Below are positions 47,000 to 54,878 of a stretch of DNA of 64,000 bases, in pieces. Each line of letters opens with the position of its first letter. The first letter of the stretch is position 1. The position numbers and the translations under genes were made by a program. This DNA is from Streptomyces sp. NRRL F-6676 (GTDB lineage Bacteria; Actinomycetota; Actinomycetes; Streptomycetales; Streptomycetaceae), in contig NZ_JOHS01000053.1 in NCBI RefSeq assembly GCF_000725625.1, positions 7,920 to 71,919 on the forward strand, written 5' to 3'. The notes under the pieces are model-generated. The model was not told the origin of the DNA. It was given only the letters and a program-made list of their open reading frames with translations, and did not search any database.

Positions 47000-47857
47000 A
47001 TGATCGGCATCACGGGTGCGTCCGGTCCCCTCGGACGTGCCACCGCCGAGCTGGTGCTGCGTACCGTCGACCCCCGCGAGGTGGTCCTCACCACGCGCAC
47101 GCCACAGGCGCTCGCCGACCTCGCCGCCCGCGGGGCGCAGGTGCGGCCGGCCGATTTCGGCGACCCGCGCACTCTCGAGGCCGCGTTCGCCGGCGTCGAA
47201 CGGCTGCTGCTCATCTCCACCGACGCGGTGGGCTCCCGCCTCGACCAGCAGCGGGCCGCCCTCGCGGCGGCGGCCGGGGCCGGGGTCTCGTACGTCGCCT
47301 ACACCTCCGTGCCCGAGCCGGTGCCCGCCAACCCCGCGGTGGTGGTGGCCGACCACGCCGGAACGGAGCGGGCGCTGCGGGAGAGCGGACTGCGCTGGAC
47401 CGCCCTGCGCAACAACCTGTACGCGCACATGCAGGTCTCCGTCGTCGAACAGGCCGCCGCCACGGGCCGCCTGACGACCAACAGCGGCAGCGGCGCGGCG
47501 GCGTACGTCACCCGGGAGGACTGCGCGGCGGTGGCCGCCGGGATCCTCACCCGGGGCGGGTACGAGAACGAGGCCGTGGACGTCACCGGCCCCGAGCCGG
47601 TCGGCGCCCCCGATCTGCTGCGTCTCGCCCGTGACCTCGGCGGCCGTGACGTCGAACTCGTGAACGTCGACGACCACACGTTCGCCGCCGCGCTGGAAGA
47701 AGCGGGCCTGCCCGAGCCGGTCGCGGAGCTCGTGACCTCGTTCGGCGCGGCCACGCGCGGCGGGTTCCTCGCCGGGGTCAGCGGGGTGGCGGCCGACGTG
47801 ACCGGCCGCGAGCCGCGCTCCCTCGCGGACGTGGTGCGCCAGGCCCGGAGCGCCTGA
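47000..47857 (+). CDS. NmrA/QorB-like NAD(P)H-binding oxidoreductase
   Basis: A 285-aa atypical short-chain dehydrogenase. MIGITGASGPLGRATAELVL is the Rossmann nucleotide-binding start, and SYVAYTSVPEPVPANP and GLRWTALRNNLYAHM follow family expectation. Relatives include E. coli QorB (quinone reductase) and redox sensors of the NmrA type. ATG 47000 is preferred; GTG 46994 and TTG 46979 are in frame. A perfect palindrome overlaps its promoter. In many actinobacteria such genes are divergent from an HxlR repressor, but none is present here. The MFS gene starts 4 bp after its stop. Confidence 0.88.
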   Translation: MIGITGASGPLGRATAELVLRTVDPREVVLTTRTPQALADLAARGAQVRPADFGDPRTLEAAFAGVERLLLISTDAVGSRLDQQRAALAAAAGAGVSYVAYTSVPEPVPANPAVVVADHAGTERALRESGLRWTALRNNLYAHMQVSVVEQAAATGRLTTNSGSGAAAYVTREDCAAVAAGILTRGGYENEAVDVTGPEPVGAPDLLRLARDLGGRDVELVNVDDHTFAAALEEAGLPEPVAELVTSFGAATRGGFLAGVSGVAADVTGREPRSLADVVRQARSA

Positions 47858-47861
47858 CCCG

Positions 47862-49130
47862 ATGACGACGGAGAACGCGGTGGTCCACCGGACCGGCGGC
47901 GGCGGGGGCGGAGGCGGGGCGGGGCACAGGGTCCGGGTGCTGGTGATCCTCGCGAGCCTCAGTGCCCTCGGCCCGGTCTCCATCGACGCGTACATCCCCG
48001 GTCTGCCCCGGCTCGCCGAGACGCTGCACAGTCCGGCATGGGCGGTCCAGCTCACCGTCACCGCATGCCTGGCGGGCCTGGCCGTCGGCCAGTTGGTGGC
48101 CGGTCCGCTGAGCGACGCGCTGGGCCGGCGGCGGCCCCTGCTGTGGGGGCTGAGCCTCTACACCGGGGCCGGACTGCTGTGCGGCCTCGCCCCGACGGTC
48201 TGGCTCCTCGTCGTGCTGCGCGCGGCGCAGGGGCTCGGCGGGGCCTTCGCCCTGGTGATCGCCTACGCGTACGTCAGCGATCTGCACGAGGGGAAGGCGG
48301 CGGCGCGCTACTTCTCCCTGCTGACGCTCGTCACCGGCCTGGCCCCGGTGCTCGCCCCGCTCGCCGGGGCGCAGCTCCTCCAGGCGTGGGGCTGGCGGGC
48401 GGTGTTCGTGGCGACCTCCGTGCTCAGCGCCGTCGTGCTCGCCGCGGGTGCGGGGGCGCTGCCGGAGAGCCACCCGCCGCACCTGCGCCAGGAGCGGGCC
48501 TGGCGCCGGGCGGGCCCGGTCTACGGCCGCCTGCTGCGCGACCGTTCCCTGCTGGGCCCCGTGCTCGCCAACGCCCTGTCGTTCGCGGTGATGTTCGCCT
48601 ACATCGCGGGCTCCCCGTTCGTCCTGGAGAGCCTGTACGGACTCGGTGCCCGGCAGTACAGCCTGGTGTTCGCGGTGAACGCGTGCGGGCTCGTCGCCGC
48701 CGCGGGGGTGAGCGGCGTCCTCGTCGGCCGCCTCGGTGCCCGGTCCCTGCTGCGTGCCGGGGTGACCGGTTCGGCCGCCGCGAGCGTCGTCCTGCTGGTC
48801 CTCGCGCTCGCCGGCGCGGGGCTGTGGCCGGTCCTCGCGGCGCTGTTCGTCACGATCGCCCACGTCGGACTGGTGCTGCCGAACGCGCCAGCGCTGGTGC
48901 TGCGGCAGCGCGGCTCCCACGCCGGAGCGGCGGCGGCGCTCCTCGGCTGCGGCCAGTTCCTGTTCGGCGGACTCGCCGCACCGCTCGTGGGGCTCTCGGA
49001 CGCGCACGACGCCGTCCCCATGGCCACGGTCATGGCCGTCCTCGCCCTGGCCGCCCTGACCGTGTTCGTCACCGTGACCCCCGCCGCCACGACAGAGCCG
49101 CTCATCGGGACGAGCGGCGACCTGCCCTGA
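47862..49130 (+). CDS. Bcr/CflA-family MFS multidrug exporter
   Basis: A 422-aa membrane protein with about 12 hydrophobic segments. The first is VLVILASLSALGPVSIDAYI, with the Bcr/CflA signature SIDAYIPGLPRLAETL. The inter-helix motif A is GPLSDALGRRRPLL. Proton-driven efflux of drugs is the family function. It lies 4 bp after the NmrA-like gene, so both are likely controlled by the palindromic operator at 46951. A 13-bp tandem repeat lies just beyond its stop. Confidence 0.92.
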   Translation: MTTENAVVHRTGGGGGGGGAGHRVRVLVILASLSALGPVSIDAYIPGLPRLAETLHSPAWAVQLTVTACLAGLAVGQLVAGPLSDALGRRRPLLWGLSLYTGAGLLCGLAPTVWLLVVLRAAQGLGGAFALVIAYAYVSDLHEGKAAARYFSLLTLVTGLAPVLAPLAGAQLLQAWGWRAVFVATSVLSAVVLAAGAGALPESHPPHLRQERAWRRAGPVYGRLLRDRSLLGPVLANALSFAVMFAYIAGSPFVLESLYGLGARQYSLVFAVNACGLVAAAGVSGVLVGRLGARSLLRAGVTGSAAASVVLLVLALAGAGLWPVLAALFVTIAHVGLVLPNAPALVLRQRGSHAGAAAALLGCGQFLFGGLAAPLVGLSDAHDAVPMATVMAVLALAALTVFVTVTPAATTEPLIGTSGDLP

Positions 49131-49161
49131 AGGGGCGGCGGGGGCGGAGAGACCTCCTGCA

Positions 49162-49226
49162 CGGACCTGTTCCGCGGACCTGTTCCGCGGACTTGCTCCG
49201 CGAACCTGTTCCGCGGACCTACTCCG
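49162..49226. repeat. Five tandem copies of a 13-bp repeat between converging genes
   Basis: CGGACCTGTTCCG occurs exactly at 49162-49174 and 49175-49187, with one- or two-base variants at 49188, 49201 and 49214. The last copy contains the catalase stop codon (minus strand). Each unit is itself nearly palindromic (CGGA...TCCG), so the array could form alternating hairpins. Confidence 0.9.
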
Positions 49227-51492
49227 CGACCGCGAAGCGGTCCCAGACGCGGTGGGTGGCCAGGAGTCGCGTCACCTCGGCGAGGGCCGCGGGGCCGTCG
49301 GCGGCCGTCACCACGCCGGCCGCCCCGGCGGGGATGCCCGCCGCCTCCAGCACGGCCTGCCCGCCGCCCCAGACGGCGATCGCCTTCCCGTGCCGGAACG
49401 CCTCGTCCAGCAACAGCAGCACCCGGGGATCCGTCGCCGCCCCGGCGGCCGGCTCCGCCGCCTTCGCGTCCCGGGCGCCGAAGGCGTCGGCGCCCACCCC
49501 CGGCACCCCGGCCACCAGCACCGCGTCGAACTCGATCGACCGCGCCGTGGCGAACGTGCGCTGCACGGTGACCGGTTCGGCGCCCCCGGCGTCCAGCCTG
49601 CCGCCCGCCGGGGCGACGACCAGCGGCACCATGCCGCCGTCGAGCACGGCCTGCCGCACCGCGCGCACACCGTCCAGGTCGCCCTGCCCGTCGGTGACGA
49701 CGGCGATCATCCGGCCGTCCGTCGGCCAGCTCCGCCCCACCTGGGACAGGGCCGGGCTCGGCTCGATCTCCTCCAGGGTCACCGTCGGCGCCGGCGCGGG
49801 CAGCCCGAGCCCGGCGGCGACCGGCGCGCACAGCTCCGGGTCGATGTTGGCCAGCACCTGAAGCCCGCGCTCCTTGACCGCCTGCTCGTAGCACTTGCCG
49901 AGCTCGAAGGTGTACGCCGAGACGATGTGCTCCCGCTCCACCGGGCTCATGCTCCGCCAGAACCTGCGCGGCTGGCTGAAGTGGTCCGCGAACGTCTCCG
50001 GGGCCTCGCGGACCTTCTTCGACTGCGGCACCGTCAACGGCACCTCGACGAACGCCCCGTCGTCCGCGCCCGCGGTGAACGGGCAGCCCCCGTCGAGGGA
50101 GTTGGGCCGGTACGGGGCCACACCCGTGTGCACCGCGTCCTGGTGGAAGCCGTCCCGCAGCATGTCGTTGACCGGCGCGTGCGTGCGGTTGACCGGGATC
50201 TGCGCGAAGTTGGGGCCGGCGAGCCGGGTGATCTGCGTGTCCAGGTACGAGAACAGCCGCCCCGCCAGCAGCGGGTCGTCGGTGACGTCGATGCCCGGCA
50301 CCAGATGGCCCGGGTGGAACGCGACCTGCTCGGTCTCGGCGAAGAAGTTCGACGGGTTCCGGTTCAGCGTCAGCAGCCCGATCGGCTGCACCGGCGCCAG
50401 TTCCTCGGGGACGAGGTTCGTCGGGTCGAGCAGATCGATCCCCTCGAACGTCTGCTCGGGGTTGTCCGGGAACGTCTGGATGCCCAGCTCCCACTGCGGG
50501 TACGCGCCCGCCTCGATCGCGTCGGCCAGGTCCCGGCGGTGGAAGTCGGGGTCCACCCCGCCGGTGATCTGCGCCTCCTCCCACACCAGGGAGTGCACGC
50601 CCAGCTTCGGCTTCCAGTGGAACTTCACCAGCGTGGTGGCGCCCTCCGCGTTGACCAGCCGGAAGGTGTGGACGCCGAAGCCCTCCATCATGCGGTACGA
50701 CCGCGGGATGCCCCGGTCCGACATGTTCCACAGCACGTGGTGGGTGGCCTCGGTGTGCAGGGTGACGAAGTCCCAGTGCGTGTCGTGCGCGGACTGCGCC
50801 TGCGGGATCTCCCGGTCGGGGTGCGGCTTGGCGGCGTGCACGATGTCCGGGAACTTGATCGCGTCCTGGATGAAGAAGACCGGGATGTTGTTCCCGACCA
50901 GGTCGAACGTGCCCTCGCTGGTGTAGAACTTCGTCGCGAAGCCCCGGGTGTCGCGCACCGTGTCCGCCGAGCCGCGCGAGCCGAGCACCGTGGAGAAGCG
51001 GGTGAACACCGGCGTCTCGACGTCCTTGCCGAGGAACGCCGCCTTGGTGACGCTCGCCGCGGTGCCGTACCCCTTGAAGACGCCGTGCGCCGCGGCGCCG
51101 CGCGCGTGCACCACCCGCTCCGGGATGCGCTCGTGGTCGAAGTGGGTGATCTTCTCCCGCAGATGGTGGTCCTGGAGCAGGACGGGACCGCGCGGGCCGG
51201 CCTTGAGGGAGTGGTCGGTGTCGTACAGCCGGGCGCCCTGCGCCGTGGTCAGATACGCGCCGGCCTGTCCCGTCCGCCGCGGATCGGTGCCGGTCTCCTG
51301 GCCGGTGGGGCTGACGGTCTCCGGGGTGCCCTGGTCCGGCTTGGGCGGCAGCGGCTCCCTGGGCGCGGTCGGCTCCGCGACGGTGGGGGTCTCAGGTCCC
51401 GGGCGGCCCGGTACGCCCTCGGGCGGGCCGTCGCCGCGGAGTGCGTCGGCGGCCTTCTCGGCGAATGCCCTCACGGGGTTCTTGTCAGTCAT
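49219..51492 (-). CDS. katE: Monofunctional large-subunit catalase (HPII/KatE type)
   Basis: A 757-aa clade II heme catalase. After a Pro-rich N-terminus (1-75), RVVHARGAAAHG holds the distal His (residue 129). FDLVGNN holds the distal Asn (about 201), and RLFSYLDTQ carries the proximal heme-ligand Tyr (near residue 379). The last 150 residues form the class I glutamine-amidotransferase-like domain typical of HPII (VLLLLDEAFRHGKAIAVWGG), without an obvious catalytic Cys. It destroys hydrogen peroxide in the cytoplasm. The ATG at 51492 is followed by a natural N-terminus. The final codons lie in a 13-bp repeat. Confidence 0.96.
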   Translation of the reverse strand: MTDKNPVRAFAEKAADALRGDGPPEGVPGRPGPETPTVAEPTAPREPLPPKPDQGTPETVSPTGQETGTDPRRTGQAGAYLTTAQGARLYDTDHSLKAGPRGPVLLQDHHLREKITHFDHERIPERVVHARGAAAHGVFKGYGTAASVTKAAFLGKDVETPVFTRFSTVLGSRGSADTVRDTRGFATKFYTSEGTFDLVGNNIPVFFIQDAIKFPDIVHAAKPHPDREIPQAQSAHDTHWDFVTLHTEATHHVLWNMSDRGIPRSYRMMEGFGVHTFRLVNAEGATTLVKFHWKPKLGVHSLVWEEAQITGGVDPDFHRRDLADAIEAGAYPQWELGIQTFPDNPEQTFEGIDLLDPTNLVPEELAPVQPIGLLTLNRNPSNFFAETEQVAFHPGHLVPGIDVTDDPLLAGRLFSYLDTQITRLAGPNFAQIPVNRTHAPVNDMLRDGFHQDAVHTGVAPYRPNSLDGGCPFTAGADDGAFVEVPLTVPQSKKVREAPETFADHFSQPRRFWRSMSPVEREHIVSAYTFELGKCYEQAVKERGLQVLANIDPELCAPVAAGLGLPAPAPTVTLEEIEPSPALSQVGRSWPTDGRMIAVVTDGQGDLDGVRAVRQAVLDGGMVPLVVAPAGGRLDAGGAEPVTVQRTFATARSIEFDAVLVAGVPGVGADAFGARDAKAAEPAAGAATDPRVLLLLDEAFRHGKAIAVWGGGQAVLEAAGIPAGAAGVVTAADGPAALAEVTRLLATHRVWDRFAVAE

Positions 51493-51609
51493 CGCGCTCC
51501 CACGGTGAGTCCTCGGCTGCGCCGCGCAAGGGGGGCGTCGCGCGGCGGAGCCGCCTGAGTACCCGGGGGAGCGGAAGTCGAACTCGTGCGGACGGGTGAG
51601 GTTGGGACT

Positions 51610-51650
51610 GGGACGACAGGGCCTACGAGGTCGGGACGACAGGGCCTACG
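51610..51650. repeat. 18-bp direct repeat
   Basis: GGGACGACAGGGCCTACG at 51610-51627 and again at 51633-51650, a 23-bp period. It lies between the catalase start and the end of the next minus-strand gene. The remaining gap (51493-51609) is GC-rich with no clear promoter. Confidence 0.7.
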
Positions 51651-51660
51651 GGCAGGCCCC

Positions 51661-52134
51661 CTACGGCGCACGCCGCAGGGGGCCCCAGTCGCCCTCCTGG
51701 CGCTCGACCGCCGTGCGGGCCTCCTTGATCACGCGTTCGTCTATCCAGCCGACCGGCTCCACGTCCCGTACCAGCGGCTCGTTGTCCGGGCCGCGCCCCT
51801 GCTCGTGGCCCCGCAGCACCCAGGGGCGCACACCGGGGCCCTTCTCGCGGGGCAGATGGGAGTAGTCGTGGAGCCGGCGGGCCACCCACAGCTCCACCGG
51901 CCGGTCCTCCCACCACGGCTCCACGCCGAGCGGATTGGCCGACAGACCCGGCATCCGCACGCCCGTCAGATCGTCCCTGCTGCCCTGCGCGCCCAGATCG
52001 GCGTGCGGGCCGTGCGACCAGCGGACGTACAGCTCCGGTTCGCCGCGCACCAGGGCGCCCAGTTCGCCGAGCGTGTGCAGGACGGGCAGGGCGTCGTCGG
52101 TGTCATCGGCGCTCATCGATCGCTCGCGGCCCAT
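51661..52134 (-). CDS. DUF6098-like hypothetical protein
   Basis: A protein of about 150 aa with no known function. The segment LYVRWSHGPHADLGAQGSRD and the later PREKGPGVRPWVLRGHEQGR are well-ordered and recall the DUF6098 family seen beside stress genes in streptomycetes. No signal peptide or membrane helix. The first in-frame start may be MSADDTDDALPVLHTLGEL, six codons into the frame. It ends the DUF3140-Dps group on the minus strand; six bases separate it from the DUF3140 gene, so they are likely co-transcribed. Confidence 0.7.
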   Translation of the reverse strand: MGRERSMSADDTDDALPVLHTLGELGALVRGEPELYVRWSHGPHADLGAQGSRDDLTGVRMPGLSANPLGVEPWWEDRPVELWVARRLHDYSHLPREKGPGVRPWVLRGHEQGRGPDNEPLVRDVEPVGWIDERVIKEARTAVERQEGDWGPLRRAP

Positions 52135-52140
52135 CGGGCC

Positions 52141-52521
52141 TCATCGGGCCTGCGACCGGGACTCCGTCTGGTCCGGTTTGAGCGGGTCGTGGCCGAGGGA
52201 CATCAGGCGGTGGCGCCGGGCCGTGTCCTCGTCGCTGTCGCCGCGCTCCGGCTCGGGCTCGTCGGCCCGGTCCTGCTCGGCGGTGACGATGTCCACGACC
52301 TCGTACATCACGTCGATGTCGGCGTCCGTGAGGTCCGTGCGCCGCTTCTGGAGGATGGCCAGCACCTGCTGACCGGTCTCCGGGCCGGCCTGCTCGGGCA
52401 GCGGCTCGGTCTCCTCCCCGGCGTCCTGGACCCGCAGCCAGGCCGCCAGTTCCTGGGAGGTCATGTTCACCACGCGGTGGAACTCGTCCCACAGCGTGTC
52501 GAGTTCGAGGGCGTCCGTCAT
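52141..52521 (-). CDS. DUF3140 domain protein
   Basis: A 126-aa acidic cytoplasmic protein. LDTLWDEFHRVVNMTSQELA and MSLGHDPLKP at the C-terminus are typical of DUF3140, a small actinobacterial family often beside Dps, catalase or gas-vesicle-like stress genes. The function is unknown; some members are annotated as DNA-binding because of the C-terminal Arg/Lys cluster. It is 82 bp downstream of dps on the same strand. Confidence 0.85.
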   Translation of the reverse strand: MTDALELDTLWDEFHRVVNMTSQELAAWLRVQDAGEETEPLPEQAGPETGQQVLAILQKRRTDLTDADIDVMYEVVDIVTAEQDRADEPEPERGDSDEDTARRHRLMSLGHDPLKPDQTESRSQAR

Positions 52522-52603
52522 GACGTACCCCTTCCGTGCGCGTATCCGGGCATGCCGCCGGCGGGCGCCGTCGTCGTCGCGGCCCCGCCGTGTCTCCGAG
52601 GGG

Positions 52604-53089
52604 TCAGCCCTCCTCGTGCGGGTAGTTCTCCGCGTCGAACATCCACCGCTGCTTCTCCAGATCGGCGGTGATCGCGATCAGCAGGTCCTGGGTGACCGGG
52701 TCCGGCTTGTCCGTGGCCTCGATCCGCTCCCGCAGCCGCTTGATGGCGGTCTCCAGGGCGTCCACGATCACCTGGACGACGTCGGAGTCGCGCACCCAGC
52801 CGACCTTCGGGCCGCCCAGGTTGAACGAGGCGGCGATGGTCTCGGGGCGGCCGTCCGGCGGCACACCGATCGCCGCGGCGCGCTCGGCCACGGTGTCGGA
52901 GTACGCACGGGCGGTGTCCACGACCTCGTCGAGCTGGAGGTGGATCGAACGGAACCGGGGCCCGACGATGCTCCAGTGCGCCTGCTTGCCGACGAGCGAG
53001 AGGCCGAGCAGATCCACCAGCGTCTGCTGGAGGGCGTCCCCGGCCACTCGACGGGCCTCGTCGGGGAGCGTGCTCTTCACAACGGTCAT
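52604..53089 (-). CDS. dps: DNA-protection ferritin-like protein Dps
   Basis: A 161-aa ferritin-like protein that forms a dodecamer, oxidises and stores iron, and protects DNA in stationary phase. The ferroxidase ligands are in SLVGKQAHWSIVGPRFRSIH and LQLDEVVDTARAYSDTVAERA. The four-helix bundle is complete and the N-terminus short. AAGGAG lies at good distance from the ATG. A sigma-B-like promoter (GTTT-N15-GGGCAC) lies about 75-100 bp upstream. Together with catalase and DUF3140 it suggests a stress regulon. Confidence 0.95.
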   Translation of the reverse strand: MTVVKSTLPDEARRVAGDALQQTLVDLLGLSLVGKQAHWSIVGPRFRSIHLQLDEVVDTARAYSDTVAERAAAIGVPPDGRPETIAASFNLGGPKVGWVRDSDVVQVIVDALETAIKRLRERIEATDKPDPVTQDLLIAITADLEKQRWMFDAENYPHEEG

Positions 53090-53163
53090 GCCGCGGTTCT
53101 CCTTAGTCTTGTGTCTCCTCGCGGGTTCTCGGGGCCCCGCGTCTCTTCCCCACGCTCACGCGG

Positions 53164-53188
53164 GTGCCCACGACCCCCCGCCGGAAAC
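53164..53188 (-). promoter_or_regulatory. Candidate sigma-B-type stress promoter for dps
   Basis: On the minus strand GTTT (53188-53185) is followed after 15 bp by GGGCAC (53169-53164), close to the Streptomyces sigma-B/sigma-H pattern GTTT-N14-16-GGGTAY. The -10 has C in place of T. It is placed about 75 bp before the dps ATG. Confidence 0.45.
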
Positions 53189-53275
53189 CCGGCCCGGACC
53201 GCGCGGAGCGCCCAGGACCGACAGGCGAGACGCTCCTTACCTCCCAGGTGGGGCGGGCATAGCATCGGTTTCCGC

Positions 53276-54049
53276 ATGGACACGATCTCGCTGACGCACA
53301 TCTCCCCGTGGGGGTTCGCCGCGCTCGCCGCCGCGGCCCTCCTCGTCGGCTTCTCCAAGACCGCGGTGAGCGGCGCCAACACCGTCAGCCTGGCGGTCTT
53401 CGCGGCCGTGCTGCCGGCCCGCGCGTCGACCGGCGTACTGCTGCCGATCCTGATCGCCGGCGACGTCCTCGCCGTCCTCACCTACCGGCGGCACGCCCAC
53501 TGGCCCACCCTGTGGCGGCTGTTCCCGGCGGTCGCGGTCGGCGTCGTCCTCGGCACCGGGTTCCTGGTGTGGGCCGGCGACGGGATCGTACGGGTCTCGA
53601 TCGGCGCGATCCTGCTGATGATGGCGGCGGTCACGGTGTGGCGCCGGCGCACCACCGCACGCGAGAGCGATCCCGAGGCGGTGACCACCCGGGGCGGCCG
53701 GGTCAAGGCCCGCTCCTACGGCGTCCTCGGCGGCTTCACCACGATGGTCGCCAACGCGGGCGGCCCCGTGATGTCGCTGTACCTGCTCTCCGCGGGCTTC
53801 CGCAAGCTCGGCTTCCTCGGCACCTCCGCGTTCTTCTTCCTCATCGTCAACGTCTCCAAGGTGCCGTTCAGCGCGGGGCTCGGCCTGATCGACGGCTCCT
53901 CGCTGCTGCTCGACGCGGCGCTCGTGGTGTTCGTGATCCCGGGCGCCCTCCTCGGCAAGTGGGCCGTGCACCGCATCAACCAGCGTCTCTTCGAACGCCT
54001 CGTCATCGCGGCCACCGTGGTCGGCGGGATCCAGCTCCTCGTACGGTGA
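53276..54049 (+). CDS. TauE/SafE family membrane transporter
   Basis: A 257-aa membrane protein with about eight hydrophobic segments. ALLVGFSKTAVSGANTVSLA and the second-half repeat FTTMVANAGGPVMSLYLLS are the paired TauE/SafE signatures. The family exports sulfite or organosulfur compounds. ATG 53276 opens the first helix; the longer frame upstream is not supported. It is divergent from dps, with 186 bp between them, and 23 bp upstream of cobK. Confidence 0.9.
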   Translation: MDTISLTHISPWGFAALAAAALLVGFSKTAVSGANTVSLAVFAAVLPARASTGVLLPILIAGDVLAVLTYRRHAHWPTLWRLFPAVAVGVVLGTGFLVWAGDGIVRVSIGAILLMMAAVTVWRRRTTARESDPEAVTTRGGRVKARSYGVLGGFTTMVANAGGPVMSLYLLSAGFRKLGFLGTSAFFFLIVNVSKVPFSAGLGLIDGSSLLLDAALVVFVIPGALLGKWAVHRINQRLFERLVIAATVVGGIQLLVR

Positions 54050-54072
54050 GCCCGGCACGTACGCTCACCGGC

Positions 54073-54828
54073 ATGTCCCCGCACGTCCTGATCCTCGGCG
54101 GCACCACCGAGGCCCGGCACCTCGCCGCCGCGCTCGCCGATCGTCCCGGCGTACGGGTGACCACCTCCCTCGCCGGCCGCGTCACCCGCCCCGGCGCGCT
54201 CCCCGGCGAGGTACGCAGCGGCGGCTTCGGCGGCGCCGCCGGGCTCGCCGACTGGCTTCGCGCCCACGCCGTCGACGCCCTGGTCGACGCCACCCACCCC
54301 TTCGCCGAGCGCATCACCGCCCACGCGGCACAGGCCGCCGCGACGGCCGGCGTCCCGGCGGTCTTCCTGCGCCGCCCCGGCTTCACGCCCACCACCCCGG
54401 ACGCCCACTGGACCCCGGTCCCGTCCCTGGCCGCCGCGGCGCAGGCCCTGGCCGGGCTCGCCCCCCGCCGGATCCTCCTCACCACCGGCCGCCTGGGCCT
54501 GGCGGCGTTCGCCGCGCTGGACCACCACGAGTTCGTCGTACGTGCGGTGGAACCCCCGGACCCCCCGCTGCCGGCCCACACGGAGGTACTCCTCGCCCGG
54601 GGCCCCTTCACCCTCGAGGACGAGCTGACCCTGCTACGGCACCACGCCGTCCGGCTCCTGATCACAAAGGACAGCGGCGGCACGGCGACGTCCCCGAAAC
54701 TCACGGCGGCCCACCGACTCGACGTCCCGGTCATGGTGGTCCAACGCCCTCCGCTGCCGGAGGGGGTTACGGCGGTGGAGGACGTGCGGGGCGTGCTGGA
54801 GAGGCTGAGGTCGATCGGGGTTCTGTAG
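54073..54828 (+). CDS. cobK: Precorrin-6A reductase CobK
   Basis: A 251-aa NADPH-dependent reductase of aerobic cobalamin biosynthesis, converting precorrin-6A to dihydroprecorrin-6. ILGGTTEARHLAAAL is the N-terminal signature. VDATHPFAERITAHA and LLITKDSGG are the other conserved blocks. Length is normal. It may share a transcript with the TauE gene. cobF lies 2.5 kb away on the other strand, beyond a drug-exporter gene. Confidence 0.93.
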   Translation: MSPHVLILGGTTEARHLAAALADRPGVRVTTSLAGRVTRPGALPGEVRSGGFGGAAGLADWLRAHAVDALVDATHPFAERITAHAAQAAATAGVPAVFLRRPGFTPTTPDAHWTPVPSLAAAAQALAGLAPRRILLTTGRLGLAAFAALDHHEFVVRAVEPPDPPLPAHTEVLLARGPFTLEDELTLLRHHAVRLLITKDSGGTATSPKLTAAHRLDVPVMVVQRPPLPEGVTAVEDVRGVLERLRSIGVL

Positions 54829-54878
54829 GGTCCGGGACTCTCTCGTGGGCGCGGCCCGCCCCCCCGGCCCCGCCCGCT

